Positions 1-6,722 of a stretch of DNA of 17,663 nt are shown one piece after another. The stretch lies in contig CBFHAI010000077.1 of assembly GCA_965653565.1 (NCBI GenBank), positions 1 through 17,663 of the forward strand, given 5' to 3'. The number at the start of each line of letters is the position of its first letter. The stretch's first letter is position 1. This DNA comes from JALCLA01 sp965653565 (GTDB lineage Bacteria; Pseudomonadota; Gammaproteobacteria; Xanthomonadales; Xanthomonadaceae). A model generated the notes under the pieces. The model did not search any database, was not told the DNA's origin, and saw only the letters and a program-made list of their open reading frames with translations. Made by a program: the position numbers and the translations under genes.

Positions 1-200
1 GGAGGAAAGCCCGAAGGGGCGCGCACAGGAAGTGCGCGAGTTCTTCGTCGGCACAGGGATGTGCCGTCGAAGAACCCCGTAGCCGCCGCGCGAACCTGAT
101 TTACATGGACGTAAATCAGGCGCGGCACCGGGGTGTCCTTCTCTTTGGTTACTTTCTCTTGGACAAGCAAGAGAAAGTGACTCGGCCCCCGCTGAGGGGG
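1..200 (+). repeat. Multi-hairpin intergenic element with GGA loops
   Basis: Consecutive inverted repeats fill this stretch. H0 (9-20) is a GCCC/GGGC stem. H1 (20-38) has a 7-bp stem and loop AGGAA. H2 (40-75) has 15-nt arms with one mismatch and loop AGGGAT. H3 (95-120) has a perfect 10-bp stem and loop ATGGAC. H4 (151-178) has a perfect 11-bp stem with GGA at its loop junction. H5 (186-200) pairs CCCCC with GGGGG. The element probably begins before the window. From memory, it resembles an element dispersed in xanthomonad genomes whose H3-H4 part is often translated in databases as a spurious peptide containing GVLLFGYF. The stems and loops are seen directly. Transcription and function are not known; it could be a structured RNA or a DNA-level repeat. 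Confidence 0.75.
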
Positions 201-241
201 ACGAAACTCGCGAAGTCGCATCATCAAACAAGAGGGAAGCG

Positions 242-432
242 GAACGCTTCAATTCGCCGAGGAAGAATCGCGAAAACCGGAACGCTTCAAAGTCACTGGA
301 TCCCGCCTGCGCAGGAATGACGAGATTGTTGTGCCTCGCAAAGAACAGAACGCTTCAGAGTCGCTGGCTTCCCGCCTGCGCAGGAAATGACGAGAATTAA
401 GGAATCAGGATCGCGAAAACCAGAACGTCTCA
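242..432. repeat. REP-like palindromic units and GAACGCTTCA repeats
   Basis: The ten-mer GAACGCTTCA occurs at 242-251, 280-289 and 348-357, with a degenerate copy (two mismatches) at 423-432. Two copies, at 280-324 and 348-394, extend into a unit holding the perfect palindrome CCTGCGCAGG followed by GAATGACGAG or GAAATGACGAG. GAAGCG/CGCTTC (236-250) forms a further small hairpin. The last copy runs into the stop codon of the yedA-like gene, which ends at 430. Units of this shape are common REP-type intergenic repeats in proteobacteria. No open frame here looks like a gene, and I see no promoter or RNA gene. Confidence 0.6.
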
Positions 433-1323
433 GCGCCGCGCCTTCGACAACGTAATGATCACCACCCCCACGAGAATCACCGCCATCGCCCCCAGATCAT
501 GCGCAGTGAATTTCTCATCGAGCAGCCACACCCCGAACAACACCGCGATCGGCGGATTCACGTACGCGTAGCTGGTCGCCAGCGCCGGTCGCACGTTCTG
601 CAACAGCCACACGTAGGCGGTGAACGCGACGATCGAGCCGAACACGGCCAGATAGATCACGGCCAAGGTCGGCCGCAGCTCCGGCCATTCGACGATGCGT
701 TCGCCGAGCGCCAGGCCCGTCGCCACCATCCAGATCGAGCCGCAGATCATCTGTCCTGCTGCCGACATGAAAGGCGGCGGCAGTTGCAGGCCGCGGCTCC
801 AGATCGAGCCCCAGGCCCACGCGATCGGTGCGATCAACAGCGCGATCATGCCTTTCGGGGTGGCGGCCAGTTCGCTGCCGGCGTTGAGCCAGAGCACGCC
901 GGCGAAGCCGATCGCCAGCCCGACCCATTCGCCACGGCTCGGGTGATCGCCGCGCAATACCGAGAACAGCGCGGCCCACAGCGGCATCGACGCCACCGCG
1001 ATCGCCGCCATGCCCGAACTCACTTCCTGTTCGGCGTAGTTCACCAAGCCGTTGCTCAGCAGCACCATCCAGATGCTCAGCACGAACAGCGTGCGCCACT
1101 GCGCCCAGGTCGGCGCCGGCATGCCGCGCCAGCGCAGCACGGCGTACATCAGCAGGCCCGGTGCGCTCATGCGCAGGGCACCCATCAGGAACGGCGGGAA
1201 GCCTTCGAGACCGATGCGGATGCCAAGATAAGTCGAGCCCCACACGATGTAGACCGCCGCCAGCGCGGCGATCACGGCAAGACGGGCGCGCGGCGCACTG
1301 GCCGGCGAAGTGGCGGTTGTCAT
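430..1323 (-). CDS. yedA: EamA/DMT-family exporter, YedA-like
   Basis: This is a 297-residue inner-membrane protein of the drug/metabolite transporter superfamily, with two EamA repeats and about ten membrane helices. The N-terminal part carries YIVWGSTYLGIRIG and the C-terminal repeat carries RPALATSYAYVNPPIAVL, both closely matching E. coli YedA. The substrate is unknown; relatives are thought to export metabolites or amino acids. The frame stays open upstream to 1431, but I chose the ATG at 1323. The extra 36 residues are polar and arginine-rich, they cross a transcription terminator hairpin (1376-1397), and family members start just before the first helix. No strong ribosome binding site is visible. 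The terminator upstream suggests a transcript separate from ctpA. The stop codon overlaps a degenerate intergenic repeat copy. Confidence 0.9.
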   Translation of the reverse strand: MTTATSPASAPRARLAVIAALAAVYIVWGSTYLGIRIGLEGFPPFLMGALRMSAPGLLMYAVLRWRGMPAPTWAQWRTLFVLSIWMVLLSNGLVNYAEQEVSSGMAAIAVASMPLWAALFSVLRGDHPSRGEWVGLAIGFAGVLWLNAGSELAATPKGMIALLIAPIAWAWGSIWSRGLQLPPPFMSAAGQMICGSIWMVATGLALGERIVEWPELRPTLAVIYLAVFGSIVAFTAYVWLLQNVRPALATSYAYVNPPIAVLFGVWLLDEKFTAHDLGAMAVILVGVVIITLSKARR

Positions 1324-1365
1324 CGGGGCACCAGATCGGTCGCGGGCCGCGCGCGATGCGGGCCC

Positions 1366-1397
1366 GGAAAAACAACATCCCGCCGAGCGGCGGGATG
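1366..1397 (-). terminator. Rho-independent terminator after ctpA
   Basis: On the minus strand a 10-bp stem CATCCCGCCG/CGGCGGGATG (1376-1397) is followed by TTGTTTTTCC. It lies 50 bases past the ctpA stop codon and before the yedA-like gene, so it should end the gpmI-envC-ctpA transcript. Confidence 0.8.
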
Positions 1398-1447
1398 GCG
1401 ACAGCTTCGCGCAACTCGTCGCGCCGCTCAAGCGCGGCGCGACGTTG

Positions 1448-2953
1448 TCATCCTTTCGGTTTGGGCGCGCCGCGTTTCTTGTCGCCGAAAACAGCCAGAC
1501 CCTTGAGCAGGTTCAGCGCCTCGCGCACGGCGAAATCGTCGTTCTCTTCGGCGCGCGGCGCCGGCGTTGCGATCGGCGTGCCGGCCGGTACCACGATCGG
1601 CGCGTCGCTTTCGCTGTCGCCGCGCAGATGGCCGGGCAGATCGCGTTCGCGCACGGTCGGCGGGCGGTCGAAGGTCTGCAGCGAAGCATTCTCCGGCAGC
1701 AGCACGTCGGGCGCGATGCCGCTGGCCTGGATCGAGACGCCGCTCGGCGTGTAGTAGCGCGCCGTGGTCATCTTGATCGAATCGCCATTGTCCATCGGCA
1801 GCACGGTCTGCACCGAGCCCTTGCCGAAACTCTGCGTTCCCATCACCAGCGCGCGATCGTGATCGCGCAGCGCACCGGCCAGCACTTCGGCGGCCGAGGC
1901 CGTACCGCTGTCGGACAGGATCACGATCGGCGCGCCGTCGAGCAGGTCGCCGCGGCGCGCCTTGAATTCGGCATTGGCGTACGGCAGCCGGCCCTTGGTC
2001 GACACGATCACGCCTTCGTTGAGGAATTCGTCCGCCACTTCCACCGCGGCATTCAACAATCCGCCCGGATTGCTGCGCAGATCCATCACCAGCCCGCGCA
2101 GCGGTACTTCGGCTTTCTGCTTGAGCGAGTTGAGTTTGCGCCGCACTTCGGCGCCGGTATCGGCCTGGAAGGTGCTGATGCGCAGGTAGGCGTAACCCGG
2201 TTCGAGGCGGCGCACGCGCACGCTCGAGACGCGGATGGTCTCGCGCATCAGCGTGAACACGATCGGCTCGGGCGCGTTCTCGCGCTCGACGGTGAGCGTG
2301 ATCGGCGTGCCCGGTTCGCCGCGCATCGTATCGATGGCGCCGTCGACGCTGTCGGCCGCGATCGCCTTGCCGTCGATATGCGTGATGACGTCGCCCGATT
2401 TGATGCCGGCGCGTTCGGCCGGCGTGTCGTCGATCGGCGCGATGACGAGCAAGGTGCGATCGACTTGCTGCAGCACTTCGACACCGAGCCCGTCGTACGC
2501 GCCGCTGGCCTGTTCGTTGAGCGCCTGCGATTCGTCGCGGTCGAGATAGGCGCTGTGCGGATCCAGGTCGGTGAGCAGGCCGCGGATCGCGGCGCGCATC
2601 AGTTTCTCGTCGTCGATCGGATCGACGTAGGCCTGTTTCACTGCGCGGAACACCGACACGAAGCGGCGGATTTCTTCCAGGCTGACGCGATCTTTCGGAT
2701 CGACCGCGGCATCCACTTCGGCTTGCGTGACCTCGGGTTTCGCCACTTCCTTCGCGGCCGGACCGGGCTCGGCCGGTGCCGTCGGCGCGGCGGGTGGCGT
2801 CGTTTCGGCCGGATCGGCGGCGGGAATCGGATCCTTCGCCGGTTCGGCGCCGACCGGCGCCACCGGTTTGGTGTCCTGCGCGGCGAGCGGCGCGACGCAA
2901 GCGAGGGCGAGAAGCAGAGCGGCGGCGAGCGGAGTCAGCGGATGCGTTTTCAT
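1448..2953 (-). CDS. ctpA: Carboxyl-terminal processing protease, S41 family
   Basis: This is a 501-residue periplasmic serine protease of the CtpA/Prc family, which cleaves proteins near their C termini; known targets in relatives include murein hydrolases. A signal peptide covers residues 1-25 (cleavage near PLAAQ). An Ala/Pro-rich linker follows to about 70. A PDZ domain spans roughly 150-235 (GLGVEVLQQ, IKSGDVITHIDG) and the protease core roughly 245-420. DLRSNPGG (291-298) is the core signature. The catalytic Ser is S353 in SGTASAAE and the Lys is K378 in FGKGSVQ. The gene is third after gpmI and envC, an order widely conserved in gammaproteobacteria. That placement fits control of EnvC-activated amidases or other cell-wall enzymes. 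No Shine-Dalgarno is visible before the ATG. Confidence 0.95.
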   Translation of the reverse strand: MKTHPLTPLAAALLLALACVAPLAAQDTKPVAPVGAEPAKDPIPAADPAETTPPAAPTAPAEPGPAAKEVAKPEVTQAEVDAAVDPKDRVSLEEIRRFVSVFRAVKQAYVDPIDDEKLMRAAIRGLLTDLDPHSAYLDRDESQALNEQASGAYDGLGVEVLQQVDRTLLVIAPIDDTPAERAGIKSGDVITHIDGKAIAADSVDGAIDTMRGEPGTPITLTVERENAPEPIVFTLMRETIRVSSVRVRRLEPGYAYLRISTFQADTGAEVRRKLNSLKQKAEVPLRGLVMDLRSNPGGLLNAAVEVADEFLNEGVIVSTKGRLPYANAEFKARRGDLLDGAPIVILSDSGTASAAEVLAGALRDHDRALVMGTQSFGKGSVQTVLPMDNGDSIKMTTARYYTPSGVSIQASGIAPDVLLPENASLQTFDRPPTVRERDLPGHLRGDSESDAPIVVPAGTPIATPAPRAEENDDFAVREALNLLKGLAVFGDKKRGAPKPKG

Positions 2954-2959
2954 GCCGCG

Positions 2960-2968
2960 ATTATCGCA
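2960..2968 (-). promoter_or_regulatory. Possible extended -10 promoter before ctpA
   Basis: On the minus strand TGC-GATAAT lies 6 bases upstream of the ctpA ATG, resembling an extended -10 element (TGn-TATAAT). Initiation about 7 bases downstream would fall on the A of ATG, giving a leaderless mRNA. This agrees with the missing ribosome binding site and the 85-base gap after envC. No -35 is recognisable. The call rests on pattern only. Confidence 0.3.
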
Positions 2969-3038
2969 TGCGTATGCGCGACGGGGCTTTCGAGAATCGG
3001 ACGAGTCGGGGCCGAATCAGGCGGGTCGTTCCCGAGCG

Positions 3039-4211
3039 TCACTTCGCAGCGAACCACCCTTTCGGATTCACCGGCCGCCCGTTCTGCCGCAATTCCAGAT
3101 ACAGCGCGGGCTGGCTTTGCCCACCGGAGGTGCCCACGCCGGCCAGCGTCTCGCCCGCCGCGACCCAATCGCCGGCTTCCTTGAGCAGGCTGTCGTTCTG
3201 CGCGTACAGGCTCATGAAGCCGTCGCCGTGATCGACGATCACGATCAGGCCATAACCCTTCAGCCAATCGGCGAACGCCACGCGGCCCGGCGCCAGTGCT
3301 TTCACCGCATCGCCGGCCTTGCCTTCGATCAGCCAGCCCTGGCTGGCGCGGCCGTCCGGCAGCTTGGCGCCGAAGCCGCTGACGATCTTGCCGGCGAGCG
3401 GCATCGGCAGGCGGCCCTTGCGCTGCGCGAACGGTTGCGCGCCTTCGAGCTGCTGCGGGATGTCGGCGAACACGTCGCGCAGCGATTCGAGCAGTTTCAC
3501 CAGCGTGCGCTCGTCGCGACCGAGCGCGGCGAGGCGAGTCTTCGCATCTTCGAACTGCGCGTCGAGCGACGTCAGCAGCGCACGGCGTTCGGTGCGCTGG
3601 GTTTCGAGTTCGGCGATGCGGCGTTCGCGCGCCGAACGGGTGGCGGCGAGTTGTTCGCGCTGCGCCAGCACGGCGCGGCCGATATCGGCCAGTTCGCGCA
3701 ATTCTCCGAGCAGCGTTTCGATGCGTGCGACGCGGTCGCGCTGGAAATAGCGGTGATAGGCCAGCACGCGCGCCAGTTCGTCGATGCGATCCTGCGCCAG
3801 CAGCAGCTTGAGTTGTTCGTGCCGGCCCAGCGCGTAGGCCGACCGCAGCAGGTCGGCGAGCGCTTCGCGTTGCTCGCCCAGACGCTTTTCGAGCGCGGCC
3901 TTTTCGGTTTCCAGGCGCGCGAGTTCTTCGGTCTGTTGCGCCATTGCGGCGTCGATGTCGCGTAGCGAGCGCGCCTCTTCGTTGACGGCCTGATCGGCCT
4001 CGCGCACCGCTTTGGTCGTGGCATCGCGCTCGCCTTCGAGCGCGCGCTGCGCGGCGGTGAGTTCGCGGATTTCGCGGCGGATTTCTTCGAGCTTGCGCGC
4101 GGCTTCGGTTTCCTGCGATCGGCGATCGCGATCTTCGGATGCCTGCGCGAAAACGCCGCCCGTCGCCAACAGGCAAGCCAGCGCGAACGACGCGCGAACG
4201 ATCGGACGCAT
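3039..4211 (-). CDS. envC: Murein hydrolase activator EnvC
   Basis: This 390-residue periplasmic protein activates the cell-wall amidases AmiA/AmiB at the division septum, recruited through FtsEX. A signal peptide covers residues 1-23 (LACLLATGGVFAQ). A long charged coiled coil spans about 27-255. A C-terminal LytM (M23-like) domain spans about 265-388 (GKIVSGFGAKLPDG, GRVAFADWLKGYGLIVIV, TSGGQSQPALYLELR). The metal-binding residues of active M23 peptidases are absent: SLYAQN stands where YAH is expected. This is normal for EnvC, which activates and does not cut. The ATG at 4211 lies 17 bases after the gpmI stop and puts the signal peptide first, although the frame is open far upstream inside gpmI. 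It is probably cotranscribed with gpmI. Confidence 0.95.
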   Translation of the reverse strand: MRPIVRASFALACLLATGGVFAQASEDRDRRSQETEAARKLEEIRREIRELTAAQRALEGERDATTKAVREADQAVNEEARSLRDIDAAMAQQTEELARLETEKAALEKRLGEQREALADLLRSAYALGRHEQLKLLLAQDRIDELARVLAYHRYFQRDRVARIETLLGELRELADIGRAVLAQREQLAATRSARERRIAELETQRTERRALLTSLDAQFEDAKTRLAALGRDERTLVKLLESLRDVFADIPQQLEGAQPFAQRKGRLPMPLAGKIVSGFGAKLPDGRASQGWLIEGKAGDAVKALAPGRVAFADWLKGYGLIVIVDHGDGFMSLYAQNDSLLKEAGDWVAAGETLAGVGTSGGQSQPALYLELRQNGRPVNPKGWFAAK

Positions 4212-4228
4212 ACGCCGGCGCGTTCCGC

Positions 4229-5818
4229 TCAGAGCAGTTCGACCAGGCTGCGGCCTTTCATCTCCGCCGGTTGCGGCAAGCCGAGCAGGGCCAGCAGCGT
4301 CGGCGCGACATCTTTCAGCGCGCCGTCGGCATGCAATCGCGCCGGACGGCCGAAATACACCAGCGGCACCGGTCCGATCGTGTGCGCGGTATGCGCCTGG
4401 CCGGTGGCTTCGTCGCGCATCATTTCCAGGTTGCCGTGATCGGCGGTGAGCAGCATTTCGCCGCCGACCGAACGCAACGCATCGACGATGCGGCCGATCG
4501 CGATATCGATCGCCTGCGCCGCGCGGATCGCGGCCTGCAGATCGCCGGTGTGGCCAACCATATCGGGATTGGCGAGGTTGCAGATGATGACGTCGTAACG
4601 CTGCGTGCGGATCGCATCGACCAGCCGCTCGGTCACTTCCGGGCAGCTCATTTCCGGCTGCAGATCGTAGGTCGCGACCTTCGGGCTCGGCACCAGGATG
4701 CGCTCTTCGCCGGGCCATTGTTCTTCGCGGCCGCCGCTGAAGAAGAACGTCACGTGGGCGTATTTTTCGGTTTCCGCGATGCGCAGCTGCGTCATGCCTT
4801 GCGCGGCGAGCACTTCGGGCAGCGTATTGGCAAGCGAATCGGGACCGAAGGCCACCGGTGCCGGCAAGGTGGCGTCGTATTCGGTGAGGCAGACGAAACG
4901 CGCGAGCGCGATGCGGCGCGGCCGTACGAAGCCGGCGAAATCCTCGCGCACGAAGGCCGAGACGAGTTGCCGCGCGCGATCGGCGCGGAAGTTCATGAAG
5001 ATCACCGCATCGCCGTCGCGCATCGGCTGCGCGCCTTCGACCACGGTCGGCTTGACGAACTCGTCGTTCTCGCCGCGCTCGTACGCGGCCGACAGCGCGG
5101 CCAGCGTATCGGGCGCGGCGAATTCCGCTTCCGCCTCGGTGATCGCGCGATACGCTTGCTGCAATCGCTCCCAGCGCTGATCGCGATCCATCGCGTAGTA
5201 GCGGCCGCTCACGCTCGCCACCGAATACTGCGGCGGCGGCAGCACGCGCACGGTTTCGCGGCCGGCGAGTTCGGCGTCGAGCGTCGGCGCCGACAACGCC
5301 AGACACAGCGCTTCGAGTTTGCGCAGGCTCGCTTGCGCCGAGCGCGGTGGCGTATCGCGACCATCGAGGAAGGCATGCACCGCCACGCGCGGCACGTGGC
5401 GCGAGGCGGCCAGCCGCAGCATCGCGAAGATATGCGACTCGTGACTGTGCACGCCGCCGGGCGAAAGCAATCCGAAGATATGCAGCGTGCCGTCGTTCGC
5501 GATCGCCGCGTCGCAGGCGGCCAGCAGTTCGGCGTTGCTTTCGAAGCTGCCGTCGGCGATCGCCGCATCTATACGTGTCAGATCCTGGTACACGACGCGG
5601 CCGGCGCCGAGATTCATGTGCCCGACTTCGGAATTGCCCATCTGTCCGTCGGGCAGGCCCACGTGCATGCCCGAGGTGTGGATCAGCGTGTGCGGACTGG
5701 TCGCGATCAAGCTTCGCCAGTTCGGCAGTTCGGCCTGCGCGATGGCGTTGTCGGCGGGCTCGTCGCGATGGCCCCAACCGTCCAAGATCAGCAGCAGCAG
5801 AGGTTTCGGGCGCGCCAC
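4229..5818 (-). CDS. gpmI: 2,3-bisphosphoglycerate-independent phosphoglycerate mutase
   Basis: This 529-residue cytosolic Mn-dependent glycolytic enzyme interconverts 3- and 2-phosphoglycerate. The N-terminal metal site is LILDGWGHR (D13) and the phosphorylated serine is S63 in GNSEVGHMN. The HDG/R region is AFLDGRDTPPRS (149-160). NPDMVGHTG (D419, H423), LTADHGN (D460, H461) and H479 complete the alkaline-phosphatase-type metal centre. The family is usually about 510-515 residues. The excess is an insert near 175-200 just before SGRYYAMDRD. The start is a GTG with a good ribosome binding site, GGAAG at 5829-5825, six bases upstream. It is the first gene of the gpmI-envC-ctpA run and diverges from the VNG-repeat gene. 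Confidence 0.96.
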   Translation of the reverse strand: MARPKPLLLLILDGWGHRDEPADNAIAQAELPNWRSLIATSPHTLIHTSGMHVGLPDGQMGNSEVGHMNLGAGRVVYQDLTRIDAAIADGSFESNAELLAACDAAIANDGTLHIFGLLSPGGVHSHESHIFAMLRLAASRHVPRVAVHAFLDGRDTPPRSAQASLRKLEALCLALSAPTLDAELAGRETVRVLPPPQYSVASVSGRYYAMDRDQRWERLQQAYRAITEAEAEFAAPDTLAALSAAYERGENDEFVKPTVVEGAQPMRDGDAVIFMNFRADRARQLVSAFVREDFAGFVRPRRIALARFVCLTEYDATLPAPVAFGPDSLANTLPEVLAAQGMTQLRIAETEKYAHVTFFFSGGREEQWPGEERILVPSPKVATYDLQPEMSCPEVTERLVDAIRTQRYDVIICNLANPDMVGHTGDLQAAIRAAQAIDIAIGRIVDALRSVGGEMLLTADHGNLEMMRDEATGQAHTAHTIGPVPLVYFGRPARLHADGALKDVAPTLLALLGLPQPAEMKGRSLVELL

Positions 5819-5948
5819 GCGTGACTTCCGGCAGGGAGGGTCCGCGAATGATACCGGATGGTTCTAAACCCTCCGCACACCGGCTGCATCCAAGCCGTCA
5901 CACGCAGCACGAACCCGCCGTCAGCGACGGCACACCCACGCAAGCCAC

Positions 5949-5953
5949 GGAGA
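5949..5953 (+). promoter_or_regulatory. Ribosome binding site fixing the VNG-protein start
   Basis: GGAGA lies six bases before the ATG at 5960. It decides against the earlier in-frame ATG at 5858, whose extra 34 residues would precede a clear signal peptide. A stem-loop GCCGTC/GACGGC (5917-5931) lies just upstream in the probable leader. No convincing promoter is seen in the 141-base divergent gap with gpmI. Confidence 0.7.
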
Positions 5954-5959
5954 ATTTCC

Positions 5960-6616
5960 ATGCGCCATCTCGCTCTCATCGCCGTCATGATCGTCAGCCC
6001 GCTGGCGCTGGCGAAAGGTCTGGACATCGACAAGGTCAACGGCGCGATCCGCGCCGAGGCCGGCAACGAATACGGCGATCTGGAAACCGTCAACGGCTCG
6101 ATCAGCGTCGAGAAAGGCGCCAGCGCCGAAAACGTCAGCACGGTCAACGGCGGCGTCCGCATCGAGGACCAGGCCGTCATCGATTCGGCCGAAACCGTCA
6201 ACGGCGGCATCATCATCGGCACCGACGCCGAAATCGCGAACGATGTCTCCACCGTCAACGGCGGCATCCAGATCGAACGCGGCAGCCGCGTGCACGGCAA
6301 GCTCGAAACCGTGAATGGCGGCATCGAACTGGAAGGCGCCGAAATCGACCGCGACATCAACACCGTCAACGGCAGCATCACGGTCGGCGCCGATTCGATC
6401 GTTCGCGGCGGCATCCTGGTCGAAAAGCCGCAGGGCTCGGGCTGGAACCTCAACTGGAACAAGCCGCGCAAGCCGCGCATCGTGATCGGCCCCAACGCCA
6501 CCGTGCAGGGCTCGCTGGTGTTCGAACACGAAGTCGAACTCTATGTGCACGACACCGCGAAAGTCGGCCCGATCCGCGGTGCCACGGCGGTCAAGTTCAG
6601 CGGTGCGCAGCCGTAA
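5960..6616 (+). CDS. Secreted VNG-repeat solenoid protein, function unknown
   Basis: This is a 218-residue exported protein that I cannot assign to a characterised gene. A signal peptide covers residues 1-18 (cleavage after LALA). The mature part is built from seven repeats starting at V26, V44, V62, V80, V99, V118 and V136, a period of 18-19 residues. Each has the form (E/S)TVNGxI, a short alternating hydrophobic strand, then an acidic or polar turn. Such regular short repeats suggest a right-handed beta-helix. A linker with PQGSGWNLNWNKPRKP (157-172) leads to a C-terminal part (173-218) with GPNATVQGSLVFEHEVELYVH, reminiscent of bactofilin-like or DUF4097-like strands. No catalytic motif is seen. 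It is a single-gene unit ending at a strong terminator. Inferred role: a structural or surface protein of the periplasm. Confidence 0.85.
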   Translation: MRHLALIAVMIVSPLALAKGLDIDKVNGAIRAEAGNEYGDLETVNGSISVEKGASAENVSTVNGGVRIEDQAVIDSAETVNGGIIIGTDAEIANDVSTVNGGIQIERGSRVHGKLETVNGGIELEGAEIDRDINTVNGSITVGADSIVRGGILVEKPQGSGWNLNWNKPRKPRIVIGPNATVQGSLVFEHEVELYVHDTAKVGPIRGATAVKFSGAQP

Positions 6617-6644
6617 TCCCGCGCGCGAGTCTTCGAAGAGATTC

Positions 6645-6670
6645 GGGGCGCTTCGGCGCCCCATTTTTTT
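6645..6670 (+). terminator. Strong rho-independent terminator after VNG gene
   Basis: A GGGGCGC-TTCG-GCGCCCC stem-loop (6645-6662) with a UUCG tetraloop is followed by A and seven T (6664-6670), 29 bases past the stop codon. The minus strand has no T run after the stem, so it works only for the plus-strand gene and not for the converging pepP. Confidence 0.95.
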
Positions 6671-6698
6671 CAACACCGCGGAACGGCAGGTGCAGCAC

Positions 6699-6720
6699 GC
6701 CCTCGCTACTAACCCCTGCT
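6699..6720 (-). repeat. Short AGCAGGGGTTAG repeat, copy D
   Basis: Reading on the minus strand this begins AGCAGGGGTTAG and continues TAGCGAGGGCG, a shortened form of the repeat found at 16006-16036, 16109-16138 and 16149-16179. It starts two bases after the pepP stop codon and points in the same direction as pepP. Confidence 0.65.
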
Positions 6721-6722
6721 CT

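Noticed and set aside
105..320. Open frame of 71 codons starting in the H3 loop (MDVNQARHRGVLLFGYF...)
   Set aside because: It lies wholly within the hairpin repeat element and REP-like units, and the ATG is the hairpin loop itself. Recurrence of such peptides in databases is better explained by the DNA repeat.
1324..1431. N-terminal extension of the yedA-like frame by 36 residues
   Set aside because: It runs through a rho-independent terminator and is arginine/serine-rich, unlike the family; the ATG at 1323 fits YedA.
1310..3184. 624-codon plus-strand open frame antisense to ctpA
   Set aside because: Arg/His-rich low-complexity translation typical of a GC-rich shadow frame; ctpA on the other strand has signal peptide, PDZ and catalytic motifs.
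4212..5777. Long upstream extension of the envC frame through gpmI
   Set aside because: Only the part from 4211 shows protein-like sequence with a signal peptide; the rest is an out-of-frame shadow of gpmI.
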